Shown in pieces: positions 17,441 to 26,635 of a DNA stretch of 64,000 nt (its first letter is position 1; each line of letters opens with the position of its first letter). This DNA is from Armatimonadota bacterium (GTDB lineage Bacteria; Armatimonadota; Fimbriimonadia; Fimbriimonadales; GBS-DC), in NCBI GenBank assembly GCA_023511915.1, contig JAIMAN010000005.1, positions 1 through 64,000 on the forward strand, written 5' to 3'. The position numbers and the translations under genes are program-made. The notes below the pieces were generated by a model. That model was given only the letters and a program-made list of their open reading frames with translations, did no database searches and was not told where the DNA came from.

Positions 17441-18661
17441 CTATTTTGCGCGGGATTGACGCAGGGCGAGCGCGCTGAGCAGCAGGCTCACCAGCCACGC
17501 GCCGACGGCGACGCTGAGGATGCCCGCCTGAAAGTCGCCCGTAAGCGCGACCAGCGTGCCTGGAATGAACGAGCCGCCGACCCCGCCCAGCAGCACGGTC
17601 GTCCCGTTGTATAGCCCCGTGCCCGCGCCGACGCGCTCTGCGGGCAGCATCCCCTGCAAGGTCGCAAACTCCTGCGCGTTGAAACTGCTCTGCAGGAACA
17701 CCCCCAGCGCCAGCAGCGCAATCACCATCGCGTTGGCGTCTACATACGCCGTTAGCAGCACACACAGCCCTGCCAGCAGCAGCCCCGCACTGGCGAACGG
17801 CACACGCCTGCCCGTGCGGTCGCCCCAGTACGCCCAGAAAAACACGCCCGCAGTCCCCGCGATGAACACCCCGAACAGCGGCAGGCTCAACTCGCCGAAC
17901 GGGATGCCGCGCGTGCGGTTCAGATAACTGGGCAGCCAGTTCAGGATGCCGAACACGCAGAAGGCGTTGCACACGCCCGCCGCAAGGTACAGCCAGAACG
18001 CCAGCGGATCGCGTGCGCCGTATGCCCGCAGCGCGTCGGCGAGATGCAGGCGCGCGCCCGAACCCTGCGACGGCTGCCAATCGGGCGGCTGGTCGCTGAT
18101 GCAGCGCACCACCAACGGTAGACTAACTGCCATCCCCGCCGCGCCCAGCAGTAGAAAGGTCGCCCGCCAGCCGAACCGCTCCGCCAGCGGCACCACAATC
18201 AGCGGCGCAACCGCCAGCGCGACCAAGATGCCCGCCACATAGATCGAGTTTGCCCGCCCGCGCTCGTGCGGGGCGAACCACCGCCCGACCAGCGCGCTGT
18301 TCATCGGCATATGCACGCTCTCCGCCGCGCCCAAGAGCAGGCGCAGCGCAATCAGCGCGCCCAGCGAGCCACCCAACGGGTAAAACAGCATCGTGCAGAC
18401 CGAAAAGCCCACCACCGACGCCATCAGGCTGCGCTTGACGCCCCACCGCTCCGCCAGCGGGCTAAGGATCACCTGCGCTACGCCGAAGGTCAGGTAGAAC
18501 GCGCCCAGCAGCAGGTTGCCGTAATGCCCGATTTGGCGGTCGTCCCAGCCGAACTCGCGTGCAACCTGCGGCAGCACAATCGCCAAGTTGTTGCGATCCA
18601 AGTAATGCACGAACACCGTGACCGCCAGCACCAGCGGGATTGTCCATCGGTTGCGCGTCAT
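17441..18661 (-). CDS. MFS transporter
   Basis: 12-TM pattern, DRNNLAIVLPQVAREFGWDDRQIG and LLLGAAESVHMPMNSALVGRWFAPHERGRANSIY. Confidence 0.88.
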   Translation of the reverse strand: MTRNRWTIPLVLAVTVFVHYLDRNNLAIVLPQVAREFGWDDRQIGHYGNLLLGAFYLTFGVAQVILSPLAERWGVKRSLMASVVGFSVCTMLFYPLGGSLGALIALRLLLGAAESVHMPMNSALVGRWFAPHERGRANSIYVAGILVALAVAPLIVVPLAERFGWRATFLLLGAAGMAVSLPLVVRCISDQPPDWQPSQGSGARLHLADALRAYGARDPLAFWLYLAAGVCNAFCVFGILNWLPSYLNRTRGIPFGELSLPLFGVFIAGTAGVFFWAYWGDRTGRRVPFASAGLLLAGLCVLLTAYVDANAMVIALLALGVFLQSSFNAQEFATLQGMLPAERVGAGTGLYNGTTVLLGGVGGSFIPGTLVALTGDFQAGILSVAVGAWLVSLLLSALALRQSRAK

Positions 18662-18676
18662 GGTGGGGGAGTATAC

Positions 18677-19219
18677 CTACCGCCTCCGAATCAGTCGCCA
18701 AAACAGATAACTCGCCAGCGCGCCGCCGACCAGCCCGCCCAGCAGCGACGCCAGCAGCGGGGGCAGCTGCATCTGCCCAAACAGCCACGCCAGCGGCAGC
18801 GAGAGGAGAACAATCAGCCCCAGCGTGTTGAGCAGCGCGCGGCGCGCTGTGCGCTGGGCGGCGCGCTCCAGCCGAAGCATTGCCTCGAAGTCCGCCGCGC
18901 CGTGCTGCAGGTACTCGTTCAAGCCGCGCAACTCCGCCACAATCAGGTCGGCGTCCTGCGCGCTGAGCGTGCGCACCGAGCGCGGGAAGTCGAAGGTCAC
19001 ATCGACCAGCGTCTGCGCGCCCCACGGCTGCACCTTCGCATCCACGATGATGGGCAACTGGCGCGGCGACATCGTGAGCAGGGCTTTCCACAGGCTTCCC
19101 CGCGCCCAGCGCAACTCCGACGGCAAAGTCCGATAGCCCACCGCGCCGAAGTAGTCGTTCAGCCGCGCGGTAGCGGTCTGCGCATCGCACGCCGTCGCGC
19201 CCGACCAGCGGAACTTCAT
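18677..19219 (-). CDS. Hypothetical membrane protein
   Basis: [32 protein letters not shown]...two C-terminal TM segments; start overlaps the tdk stop by 4 nt. Confidence 0.7.
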   Translation of the reverse strand: MKFRWSGATACDAQTATARLNDYFGAVGYRTLPSELRWARGSLWKALLTMSPRQLPIIVDAKVQPWGAQTLVDVTFDFPRSVRTLSAQDADLIVAELRGLNEYLQHGAADFEAMLRLERAAQRTARRALLNTLGLIVLLSLPLAWLFGQMQLPPLLASLLGGLVGGALASYLFWRLIRRR

Positions 19220-19842
19220 GGCGTCTCCCCTGCGCGTCGGATACCCCGCAGCAGCCGCTTGCGATAGGCAGGCGGTACGCGGCGCACCTGATGGCAGTTG
19301 CGGCAGCGCGCCTCGTAGTGGTCGTCCGCGCCGACCAGAATCGTCGGCTCGTCCCACGCGGCAGGGCGACCGTCCACCAGCCGCTGCGTGTGGCTCGCAG
19401 GGCGACCGCACTGCACGCAAATCGCGCGGAGCTTAATCACCTCGTCCGCGTGCGCCATCAGCAACGGCATAATCCCGAACGGCTGGCGACGGAAGTCCTG
19501 ATCCAGCCCCGCCACGATGACCGTCTTGCCCGCATCCGCCAGCTCCACGCACAGGCGCACCAACTCCTCGTCGAAAAACTGCGCCTCCTCGATGGCGACG
19601 ACCTCCGTGTCGGCGTCCAGATGGCACAGCAACTCGCGCGTGTTGCGCACGGGGATGGCTTCCCACTGCACGCCGTTGTGCGTCGCGACGGCAGTGTGCG
19701 CGAAGCGGTCATCCAGCGCGTGTTTGAACACCTGCACCTTCTTGCGGGCATACATCGCGCGGCGCACAAGGCGTATCAGCTCCTCCGACTTGCCCGCGAA
19801 CATACTGCCGCAAATCACGGTTAGTTGACCCAGCGGTTTCAT
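19216..19842 (-). CDS. tdk: Thymidine kinase (type II)
   Basis: [66 protein letters not shown] zinc site. Confidence 0.96.
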   Translation of the reverse strand: MKPLGQLTVICGSMFAGKSEELIRLVRRAMYARKKVQVFKHALDDRFAHTAVATHNGVQWEAIPVRNTRELLCHLDADTEVVAIEEAQFFDEELVRLCVELADAGKTVIVAGLDQDFRRQPFGIMPLLMAHADEVIKLRAICVQCGRPASHTQRLVDGRPAAWDEPTILVGADDHYEARCRNCHQVRRVPPAYRKRLLRGIRRAGETP

Positions 19843-19919
19843 GCGTGCACCTTCGAATTCCCGAACCCACACGCAATTCCTGCAGGGCATGGGTACAATA
19901 CTGCGGGAGGATACCGACG

Positions 19920-20369
19920 ATGCGATTGCCGTTCAAGAAAATCCTTGCGCCGACGGACTTCAGCGAGCCGTCCTACTATGCGCTCGATATGGCAGTGGAG
20001 CTGGCGGAGCATTTCAACGCCGAGTTGCACCTGCTGCATGTGGTGCCGCCGTTGCATGTGGTGCCCGTGCCCGTGAATGTGGAGATTCCGCTGTACGAAA
20101 GCGAGATGCGCGAGGCGGCGGAGCGCTCGATGGAAGAACTGATGGAGCAGCGCATCCCCAAGTCGCTGACCGTGTTCGCCAGCGTGATTTGGGGCGACCC
20201 CGCCGACGAGATTATCGCCTACCAGAAGGAGAAGGGGATTGACCTCATCGTAATCGCCACGCACGGGCGCAGCGGTTGGAAGCGATGGGTCTTCGGCTCT
20301 GTCACCGAGAAGGTCGTGCGCATCCCGACCTGCCCCGTGCTGACCATCAACGCGCCACAGGAGGGCTAA
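19920..20369 (+). CDS. Universal stress protein family
   Basis: [38 protein letters not shown]...[37 protein letters not shown]. Confidence 0.94.
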   Translation: MRLPFKKILAPTDFSEPSYYALDMAVELAEHFNAELHLLHVVPPLHVVPVPVNVEIPLYESEMREAAERSMEELMEQRIPKSLTVFASVIWGDPADEIIAYQKEKGIDLIVIATHGRSGWKRWVFGSVTEKVVRIPTCPVLTINAPQEG

Positions 20370-20372
20370 GCC

Positions 20373-21101
20373 ATGCGGTTCTGGGACGGCAAGCGCCCGC
20401 AGATTTGGGCGCATCGCGGCGCGAGCATGCACGCCCCCGAAAACACGCTGTCCGCGTTCCGCCTCGCGCTGGAGATGGGCGCGGACTGCCTCGAACTGGA
20501 CATCACCCCCAGCGCAGACGGCGCGCCGATGGTGATTCACGACCCCAACTTGGAGCGCACGACCAACGGCGCAGGCGATGTGCGCCAACTCAGCGCGGCG
20601 GAAATCCAACGCTACGACGCGGGCGTCAAGTTCGGCGCGAAATTCGCGGGCGAGCGCATCCCCACCCTCAACGAGGTCTTCGAGGCGTTCGGCAACCGCA
20701 CACGCTACAACATCGACATGAAGACCTTCTACCCCGAAGACCGCCCGATTGTGCGCACCGTGCTGGCGCTCATCGAAGAGTACCGCCTGATGCCGAATGT
20801 AATCATCTCGTCGTTCAGTTTGGACACGCTGCGCTGGTTTACGGAAGAGTCGCGCCGCATCCGCTTGGGCGTGCTGATTAGCCAATATACGCCCCACATG
20901 CTGTTGGAGGATGGGCGACGGTGGCAGGTGCGCTACGAGGCATTGCATCCCGAACACACGCTGGTAGACCCAGAGGCGATGCGCCGCGCCCGCCAACAGC
21001 GCAAAAAGATGGTCGTCTGGACGGTGAACGACGCGGAGCGCAAGCGCGAACTCGCCCAACTCGGCGTGGACGCCATTATCACGGATGACCCTGTGCGGTA
21101 G
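20373..21101 (+). CDS. Glycerophosphodiester phosphodiesterase family protein
   Basis: IWAHRGASMHAPENTLSAFRLALEMGADCLELDITPSADGAPMVIHDPNLERTTNG...VVWTVND. Confidence 0.93.
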   Translation: MRFWDGKRPQIWAHRGASMHAPENTLSAFRLALEMGADCLELDITPSADGAPMVIHDPNLERTTNGAGDVRQLSAAEIQRYDAGVKFGAKFAGERIPTLNEVFEAFGNRTRYNIDMKTFYPEDRPIVRTVLALIEEYRLMPNVIISSFSLDTLRWFTEESRRIRLGVLISQYTPHMLLEDGRRWQVRYEALHPEHTLVDPEAMRRARQQRKKMVVWTVNDAERKRELAQLGVDAIITDDPVR

Positions 21102-21107
21102 GTGGGA

Positions 21108-21956
21108 CTATCCCCCCTCGCGCCGACCTGCCTGCACGCCCTGCCAGACAATCTCCATCGGCTCGCCGTCGGGCGTGCAGTTGTAGACCGAGAAGTCCGT
21201 GACGCCCGCCTCGCGCAGCAGGTCTTCGTCGATCCACGCTTTGCCCGTGCAGGTGTGCGGCTCGCGGCGCACCAACTCGTACACGGCGTCCGCCATAATG
21301 TCCGCCTTGCGCCACTGCTGGGGCGTGCCCAGCCCCCACGCAATCGTCGCTTGGCTCTCAATCAGCGTGCGGGGCCACAGCGCGTTCACCGCGATATTAT
21401 GCTCGCGCACCTCCTCCGCCAGCCCCAACGCCAGCATCGTCATCCCGAACTTGGAAATCATATAAGCGACCTTGCCGGGCAGCACGCTGAGGTCTATCGG
21501 TGGTGACATGTTGATAATGTGCCCCCAGCGCTGCTGAATCATCGTGGGCAGCACGAGTTGGGAGGCGACGAAACTCGCCCGCAGGTTCACCTGCATCACG
21601 AGGTCGAAGCGTTTGGGCGGCGTCTCCAGCGCGGGGTACCACCACAGCGCGCCCGCGTTGTTGACCAAGATGTCGATGCGCCCGAAGGTCTCCAGCGTGG
21701 CGTCCACCATGCGCTGCAGGGCGTTCTCGTCGCGCACATCGACTTGGAGGGGCAGCGCACGCCCGCCCAGCGCGGCGACCTCCTCCGCGACGGTGTAGAT
21801 GGTGCCGGGCAGGCGCGGGTCAGGCTCGGCGGTCTTGGCAGCGATGACCACCGCGACGCCCTCCTTCGCCAAGCGCAGCGCAATCGCGCGCCCAATCCCG
21901 CGACTCGCGCCCGTGATAATCGCCACGCGCCCCTGCAAATCGGTGTAGGTCGGCAT
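21108..21956 (-). CDS. Short-chain dehydrogenase/reductase
   Basis: LQGRVAIITGASRGIGRAIALRLAKEGVAVVI...DILVNNAGALWW...YMISKFGM. Confidence 0.9.
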   Translation of the reverse strand: MPTYTDLQGRVAIITGASRGIGRAIALRLAKEGVAVVIAAKTAEPDPRLPGTIYTVAEEVAALGGRALPLQVDVRDENALQRMVDATLETFGRIDILVNNAGALWWYPALETPPKRFDLVMQVNLRASFVASQLVLPTMIQQRWGHIINMSPPIDLSVLPGKVAYMISKFGMTMLALGLAEEVREHNIAVNALWPRTLIESQATIAWGLGTPQQWRKADIMADAVYELVRREPHTCTGKAWIDEDLLREAGVTDFSVYNCTPDGEPMEIVWQGVQAGRREGG

Positions 21957-22008
21957 AGCAATAGCATACCCCGTTCGGGTACACTGTATGCCGACTCTGG
22001 AGGCTGGC

Positions 22009-23037
22009 ATGAAGACGACCAAACGCGCGAAGACCGCCACGAACTCGAAATCGGCGCAGCGGGCATACACCCCGACCACGCAAGAGATTGTCGATTTGTA
22101 TAAGCAGATGCTGTTTATCCGTCGCTTCGAGGAACACTGCGACAAGGCGTACCGCCAAGACAAAATCGGCGGCTATTTGCACCTGTATATTGGGCAGGAG
22201 GCGCTCGCGCTGGGCTTTATCCACCACCTGCGCCCTGAAGACCGCGTGCTGGGGCACTATCGCGACCACGCCTATGTGCTGGCGCTGGGCAGCGACCCGC
22301 GCGCGGTGATGGCGGAACTGTACGGCAAGGTCACGGGGCTGTGTCGCGGCAAGGGCGGCTCGATGCACCTGTACGACAAGGCGAAGAACTTCCTCGGCGG
22401 CTACGGCATTGTGGGCGATGTGACGGGCATCGCTACAGGCGTCGCCTTCGCCCAGAAGTACGAGGAGACAGGGGGCATCACGCTCTGCTTCTTCGGCGAC
22501 GGCGGCATGAACGCGGGACTGCTCCACGAATCGCTCAACATGGCGGGGCTGTGGAAACTGCCCGTGATTTACATCGTCGAGAACAACAAGTACGCCATGG
22601 GCACGCCCGTCGAACTGCACTCCGCTGTGCCGAACCTCGCGCAACGCGCCAGCGTCTACGGCTTCCCCAGCAAGCAGATCGACGGGATGGACATGTTTAA
22701 TGTGCTGGACGAGGCGAAGGCGATTATCGACCATGTGCGCACGCACCAAGAGCCGTACTTCGTGGAGGCGATTGTGTACCGTTTTGTGGGGCACGGCGCG
22801 GCGGACATCACGGACCCCGGCTCGTACCGCACGCGCGAGGAGGTCGACGAGTGGCGCAAGCGCGACCCGCTCACCAATCTCCAGCAGTACCTGTTAGCGC
22901 ACAACTTGGCGACGGAGGCGGACTTGAAAGTCTGGGACGAGCAGGCGCGTGAGCAGGTCGCCGACGCCGCCCGCTTCGCCGACGAAAGCCCCGACCCCGA
23001 CCCCAGCGAACTCTCCATGCATGTGCTGGCGGATTAG
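22009..23037 (+). CDS. pdhA: Pyruvate dehydrogenase E1 component subunit alpha (thiamine-diphosphate dependent)
   Basis: MKTTKRAKTATN...LYKQMLFIRRFEEHCDKAYRQDKIGGYLHLYIGQEA...GKGGSMHLYDKAKNFLGGYGIVG...CFFGDGGMNAGLLHESLNMAGLWKLPVIYIVENNKYAMGTPVE; alternative start 21988. Confidence 0.94.
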   Translation: MKTTKRAKTATNSKSAQRAYTPTTQEIVDLYKQMLFIRRFEEHCDKAYRQDKIGGYLHLYIGQEALALGFIHHLRPEDRVLGHYRDHAYVLALGSDPRAVMAELYGKVTGLCRGKGGSMHLYDKAKNFLGGYGIVGDVTGIATGVAFAQKYEETGGITLCFFGDGGMNAGLLHESLNMAGLWKLPVIYIVENNKYAMGTPVELHSAVPNLAQRASVYGFPSKQIDGMDMFNVLDEAKAIIDHVRTHQEPYFVEAIVYRFVGHGAADITDPGSYRTREEVDEWRKRDPLTNLQQYLLAHNLATEADLKVWDEQAREQVADAARFADESPDPDPSELSMHVLAD

Positions 23038-23146
23038 GGCATCCTCTGCCGCGTAATCGGCAGGAATCGCTGTCGGGGGCAGGAATCATGTATCTTCCCC
23101 CGAACCGAAACGCTATCTGGGGCGCAAGAACAGGGAGGTTATCTCG

Positions 23147-23962
23147 ATGCGCGATTCACTGAAAGACATGCCGTTGTCCACCGCGCTGCTGGTGGTCGTC
23201 ACGCTGTTCGTGCTGGCGGGCAGCGTCCACCATGTGGCGTACACTTTTAGCACCTTAGAGGGCGGCAACCTGATTTGGGGCTATGTGCAGGCGTTAGGGA
23301 TTGACTTGGGTATTCTGGGGCTGGCGTATGGCATCCAGTTGCGCAAGCGGCAGGGGCGCCCGACGCTGCCCTTGTGGGGCGTGCTGATTCTGGTGACCTT
23401 CATCAGCGCGTATGCGAACTACCTGTACGGGATTATGCACCAGCAGCCGCTGCAGACCGCCAGCGCGTTCGACCAGATGGTGGTGTTCCTGCGTCCGTTC
23501 CTGCTGTCGGTGACGCTGCCGATTATTATGTTCGCGCTCATCGAAATCATCGGCGAGGATCGCAACTACGCGCTGAAGGTGCAGGCGCAGTCGGAGTCCG
23601 CGCCTACGGAGCCGCCGCCCCAGCCTGAAGCGTCCGAGACTGCGCCGCGCGAGCCAGAGCCTGTGTACGCGCTGGTGCAGCCGATGGAGCGCAACGGCAA
23701 CGGGCACGCCAGAGAAGCCACGATGGAGCAACTGCTGTGGCTGCTGTATGAGCAGCCGAACTTGCCGCGCACCAAACTCGCCGAGACGCTCGGTTGCTCG
23801 CGCCAGACGCTGTATAACTACCTGCAGGAACTCGAATCGCGCGGCTACATCCGACGCACCACCCACGGCTACGAGACCGTCGTGACCCCGCTGCCCCGCA
23901 ACGGCGCACGCAACGGAACCCGCACTTCTGCCAGTTTTCGCGACTCACGCGATTCGACTTGA
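23147..23962 (+). CDS. Membrane protein with C-terminal winged-HTH domain
   Basis: Four hydrophobic segments, Pro/Glu-rich linker, then EQLLWLLYEQPNLPRTKLAETLGCSRQTLYNYLQELESRGYIRRTTHGYE. Confidence 0.75.
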   Translation: MRDSLKDMPLSTALLVVVTLFVLAGSVHHVAYTFSTLEGGNLIWGYVQALGIDLGILGLAYGIQLRKRQGRPTLPLWGVLILVTFISAYANYLYGIMHQQPLQTASAFDQMVVFLRPFLLSVTLPIIMFALIEIIGEDRNYALKVQAQSESAPTEPPPQPEASETAPREPEPVYALVQPMERNGNGHAREATMEQLLWLLYEQPNLPRTKLAETLGCSRQTLYNYLQELESRGYIRRTTHGYETVVTPLPRNGARNGTRTSASFRDSRDST

Positions 23963-24012
23963 CACACGCGCCTACCCAGCGGGTATAATCCCTTTACTAC
24001 CAAAGGAGGTCT

Positions 24013-24234
24013 ATGCCGATGGACACGAGACTGACGGAGCGTGAGCGGAACATTCTGCATCTGTTTGCGCAGGGGCATGACGCCGAAGCGATTGCTGACC
24101 AGTTGGGGATTACCACGGAACAGGTTGAACAAGCCTCACTGAATGTCCTGTATAAGCTCTTTGGCAGCTCGCTCAACTGTACGCTGGAGCCCGAAAGCGT
24201 CGCCGAGGAGCGCGAACTCGTCGGAGTATCGTAG
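24013..24234 (+). CDS. Small stand-alone LuxR/GerE-type HTH protein
   Basis: TRLTERERNILHLFAQGHDAEAIADQLGITTEQVEQASLNVLYKLF; SD AAAGGAGG upstream. Confidence 0.8.
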   Translation: MPMDTRLTERERNILHLFAQGHDAEAIADQLGITTEQVEQASLNVLYKLFGSSLNCTLEPESVAEERELVGVS

Positions 24235-24266
24235 ACAAGGAAAATACCTGTACCCGTCGCCAGCGG

Positions 24267-24292
24267 ACGCCCCTGAGACTTCAGGGGCGTTT
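24267..24292. terminator. Possible bidirectional terminator
   Basis: ACGCCCCTGA-GACT-TCAGGGGCGT hairpin followed by TTT, between convergent genes. Confidence 0.65.
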
Positions 24293-24295
24293 GGC

Positions 24296-24646
24296 TTACT
24301 TGAAGTAGACAATCTGTCGCTGCGCCATCTCGTTGGACGGGTCGCGCCGTAGCACCTCCTCCAGCTCGCGCTTGGCTTCTGGCTCGTAGCCCAGCATCGA
24401 GTAGGTCAGCGCCAAGTCCAAGCGCGGTTGAATCGCTTCGGGGTTTAGCCGCACGGAGGTCTCCAGCTCCTGGATTGACTCGTCAAACAGCCCCGTGAAG
24501 CAGTAGACCAGCCCCAGCAGGTGGTGCGCCTCTGCCGAGTGCGGATTGCGCTGCAGCGCCTGCTTCAGCAGTTGCTCTGCTTCCTCGTAGCGCCCTTCGT
24601 TTTTGAGCGCGAACGCTTGCTCAATCAGTTGTTTCAGGTCGCCCAT
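24296..24646 (-). CDS. TPR-repeat protein
   Basis: ALKNEGRYEEAEQLLKQALQRNPHSAEAHHLLGLVYCFTGLFDESIQELETSVRLNPEAIQPRLDLALTYSMLG. Confidence 0.88.
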   Translation of the reverse strand: MGDLKQLIEQAFALKNEGRYEEAEQLLKQALQRNPHSAEAHHLLGLVYCFTGLFDESIQELETSVRLNPEAIQPRLDLALTYSMLGYEPEAKRELEEVLRRDPSNEMAQRQIVYFK

Positions 24647-24838
24647 GTCTCGTGCCTACCTCCATAGGATGCGATAATCACCGATAAGAGCTCCTTTGTT
24701 GCACGAGCGGCGCAAGTACCGTCGCCGTATTATACCCCAATTCGCGATTGTGTATACGCCGCCCAATCGCCGATTCCTGCCGATTCAGGGCGGCGACTTC
24801 GTGAAACCCGTATGAAAAACGGGTACACTATCGGGCGC

Positions 24839-25471
24839 ATGCTGCGAATCTATCTGGTGCGACACGGGCAGACCGCGTGGAACCAAGTGGGACGCATTCA
24901 GGGACACTCCGACACTCCGTTAGACGCGGTGGGGCAGCGTCAGGCGCAGCAGGCGGCGCAGTGGCTATCCGTGCGCATCCAGAAACCCGTCGCCGTCTAC
25001 AGCAGCGACCTGCAGCGGGCGTGGCGCACCGCGCAGGCGATTGCCGACGCACTGGGCGCGCCGCTGCACCCTGAACCCGCCCTGCGCGAGCGACACTGGG
25101 GACTGTGGGAAGGCTTGACCAGCGACGAAATCCAGCAGCGCTTCCCCGACCACCACTTCACCTACCTGTACGACCCGATGATGGGCACGCCCCCCGAAGC
25201 CGAGCCGATGCAGGCGTTCTGGCAGCGTGTGCGCGCGTTCGGACACCGCCTGCTGGAACAGCACCCCAGCGGCGAGGTGGTCGTCGTCGGGCACGGCGGC
25301 AGCCTGCGCATCCTGCTCTGCGAGGCGCTGTCAGGCGACATCCAGACCTATCGGCGCATCCGACTGGACAACACGGGCGTCTCCGTCGTCGAGCGGGCAG
25401 GGGAGCGGCTCTATGTGAGCCTGCTGAACTACACCGACCACCTGAACGACCCCTCAGTGGACGGGTTCTGA
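24839..25471 (+). CDS. Histidine phosphatase (phosphoglycerate mutase-like)
   Basis: IYLVRHGQTAWNQVGRIQGHSDTPLDAVGQRQAQQ...VVVVGHGGSLRILLC. Confidence 0.93.
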   Translation: MLRIYLVRHGQTAWNQVGRIQGHSDTPLDAVGQRQAQQAAQWLSVRIQKPVAVYSSDLQRAWRTAQAIADALGAPLHPEPALRERHWGLWEGLTSDEIQQRFPDHHFTYLYDPMMGTPPEAEPMQAFWQRVRAFGHRLLEQHPSGEVVVVGHGGSLRILLCEALSGDIQTYRRIRLDNTGVSVVERAGERLYVSLLNYTDHLNDPSVDGF

Positions 25472-25545
25472 TAAGGTATACTACCCCGCGGTTTTAGGCT
25501 TAGGCGACGCAGGTCGCCACACGCAACGAAGGAGGAGCGACGAAC

Positions 25546-26619
25546 TTGAGTAAGATAGGCGTAGGCTTTATCGGAGCAGGCGGAATCGCGCAAGGGCAGC
25601 ATATGCCCAGCTATGCGAAACTCTCCGACCGCGTGGAGTTGGTAGCCGTTGCCGATGTGAATGAAGCGGGCGCACGCGCTGCCGCCGAGCGGTTCCATAT
25701 CCCCCATGTCTATACCGACTATCGCGAGATGATCCAGCGCGACGACATCCAGGTTGTGGTCGTGGCGACGCCCAACTTCCTGCACAGGGATACGACCATC
25801 GCCGCGCTGGAGGCGGGCAAGCATGTACATTGCGAGAAGCCGCTGGCGCGCAACGCGCACGAGGCGCGCGAGATGGTGCAAACCGCGCGGCGCGTGGGCA
25901 AGCTACTCCATGTGTCGCTGCAGTGGCGGTTTTCGGGCGTCGCGCAGTTCCTGCACAAATACATCGTGCAGGAGGGCAATCTCGGCGAGGTCTATTACGC
26001 ACGCGCCCACGCGCTGCGCCGACGCGGAATCCCAGGCTGGGGCGTGTTCATCGACAAGCAGAAGCAAGGCGGCGGACCGCTGATTGATATTGGCGTGCAT
26101 ATTCTGGACACGACCCTGTGGCTGATGGGCTACCCCAAGCCCGTAGCGGCGTTCGGCGCGACCTACACCAAGTTCGGCAACCGTCCCGATGTCGTCGGGC
26201 TGATGGGACAGTGGGATCACACCAAGTTCACCGTGGAGGACTTCGCCGTCGGGCTAATCCGACTTGAAAACGGCGCGACCGTGACGCTGGAGTCGAGCTT
26301 CTGCGCGAATATCGAGCGCGACGAGTTCAACACGCTGCTGCTGGGCGACAAGGGCGGCGTGTTCGCTGACCCGATGAGCGAGCGTCCTGTGCGTATCGCG
26401 ACCGAGCAGAACCGCACGCTGTATAATGTGGAGCCTGCGAACCTGCCGAATGTCAACTCGTATCAGGCGAATGTGGAGGCGTTCGTGGACGCGGTGCTGC
26501 ACAACACGCCCGCGCCCATTCCGGGCGAGCATGGCTACTACCTGAACGCGATTATGGACGCGATTTACGAGTCGTCGGCGACGGGGCGCGAGGCGCGCAT
26601 CGATGTCGGGTTAGACTGA
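25546..26619 (+). CDS. Gfo/Idh/MocA family oxidoreductase
   Basis: IGVGFIGAGGIAQGQHMPSYAKLSDRVELVAVADVNEAGA...GKHVHCEKPLARN. Confidence 0.93.
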   Translation: MSKIGVGFIGAGGIAQGQHMPSYAKLSDRVELVAVADVNEAGARAAAERFHIPHVYTDYREMIQRDDIQVVVVATPNFLHRDTTIAALEAGKHVHCEKPLARNAHEAREMVQTARRVGKLLHVSLQWRFSGVAQFLHKYIVQEGNLGEVYYARAHALRRRGIPGWGVFIDKQKQGGGPLIDIGVHILDTTLWLMGYPKPVAAFGATYTKFGNRPDVVGLMGQWDHTKFTVEDFAVGLIRLENGATVTLESSFCANIERDEFNTLLLGDKGGVFADPMSERPVRIATEQNRTLYNVEPANLPNVNSYQANVEAFVDAVLHNTPAPIPGEHGYYLNAIMDAIYESSATGREARIDVGLD

Positions 26620-26635
26620 GCGGCGGGCGCGCCCT

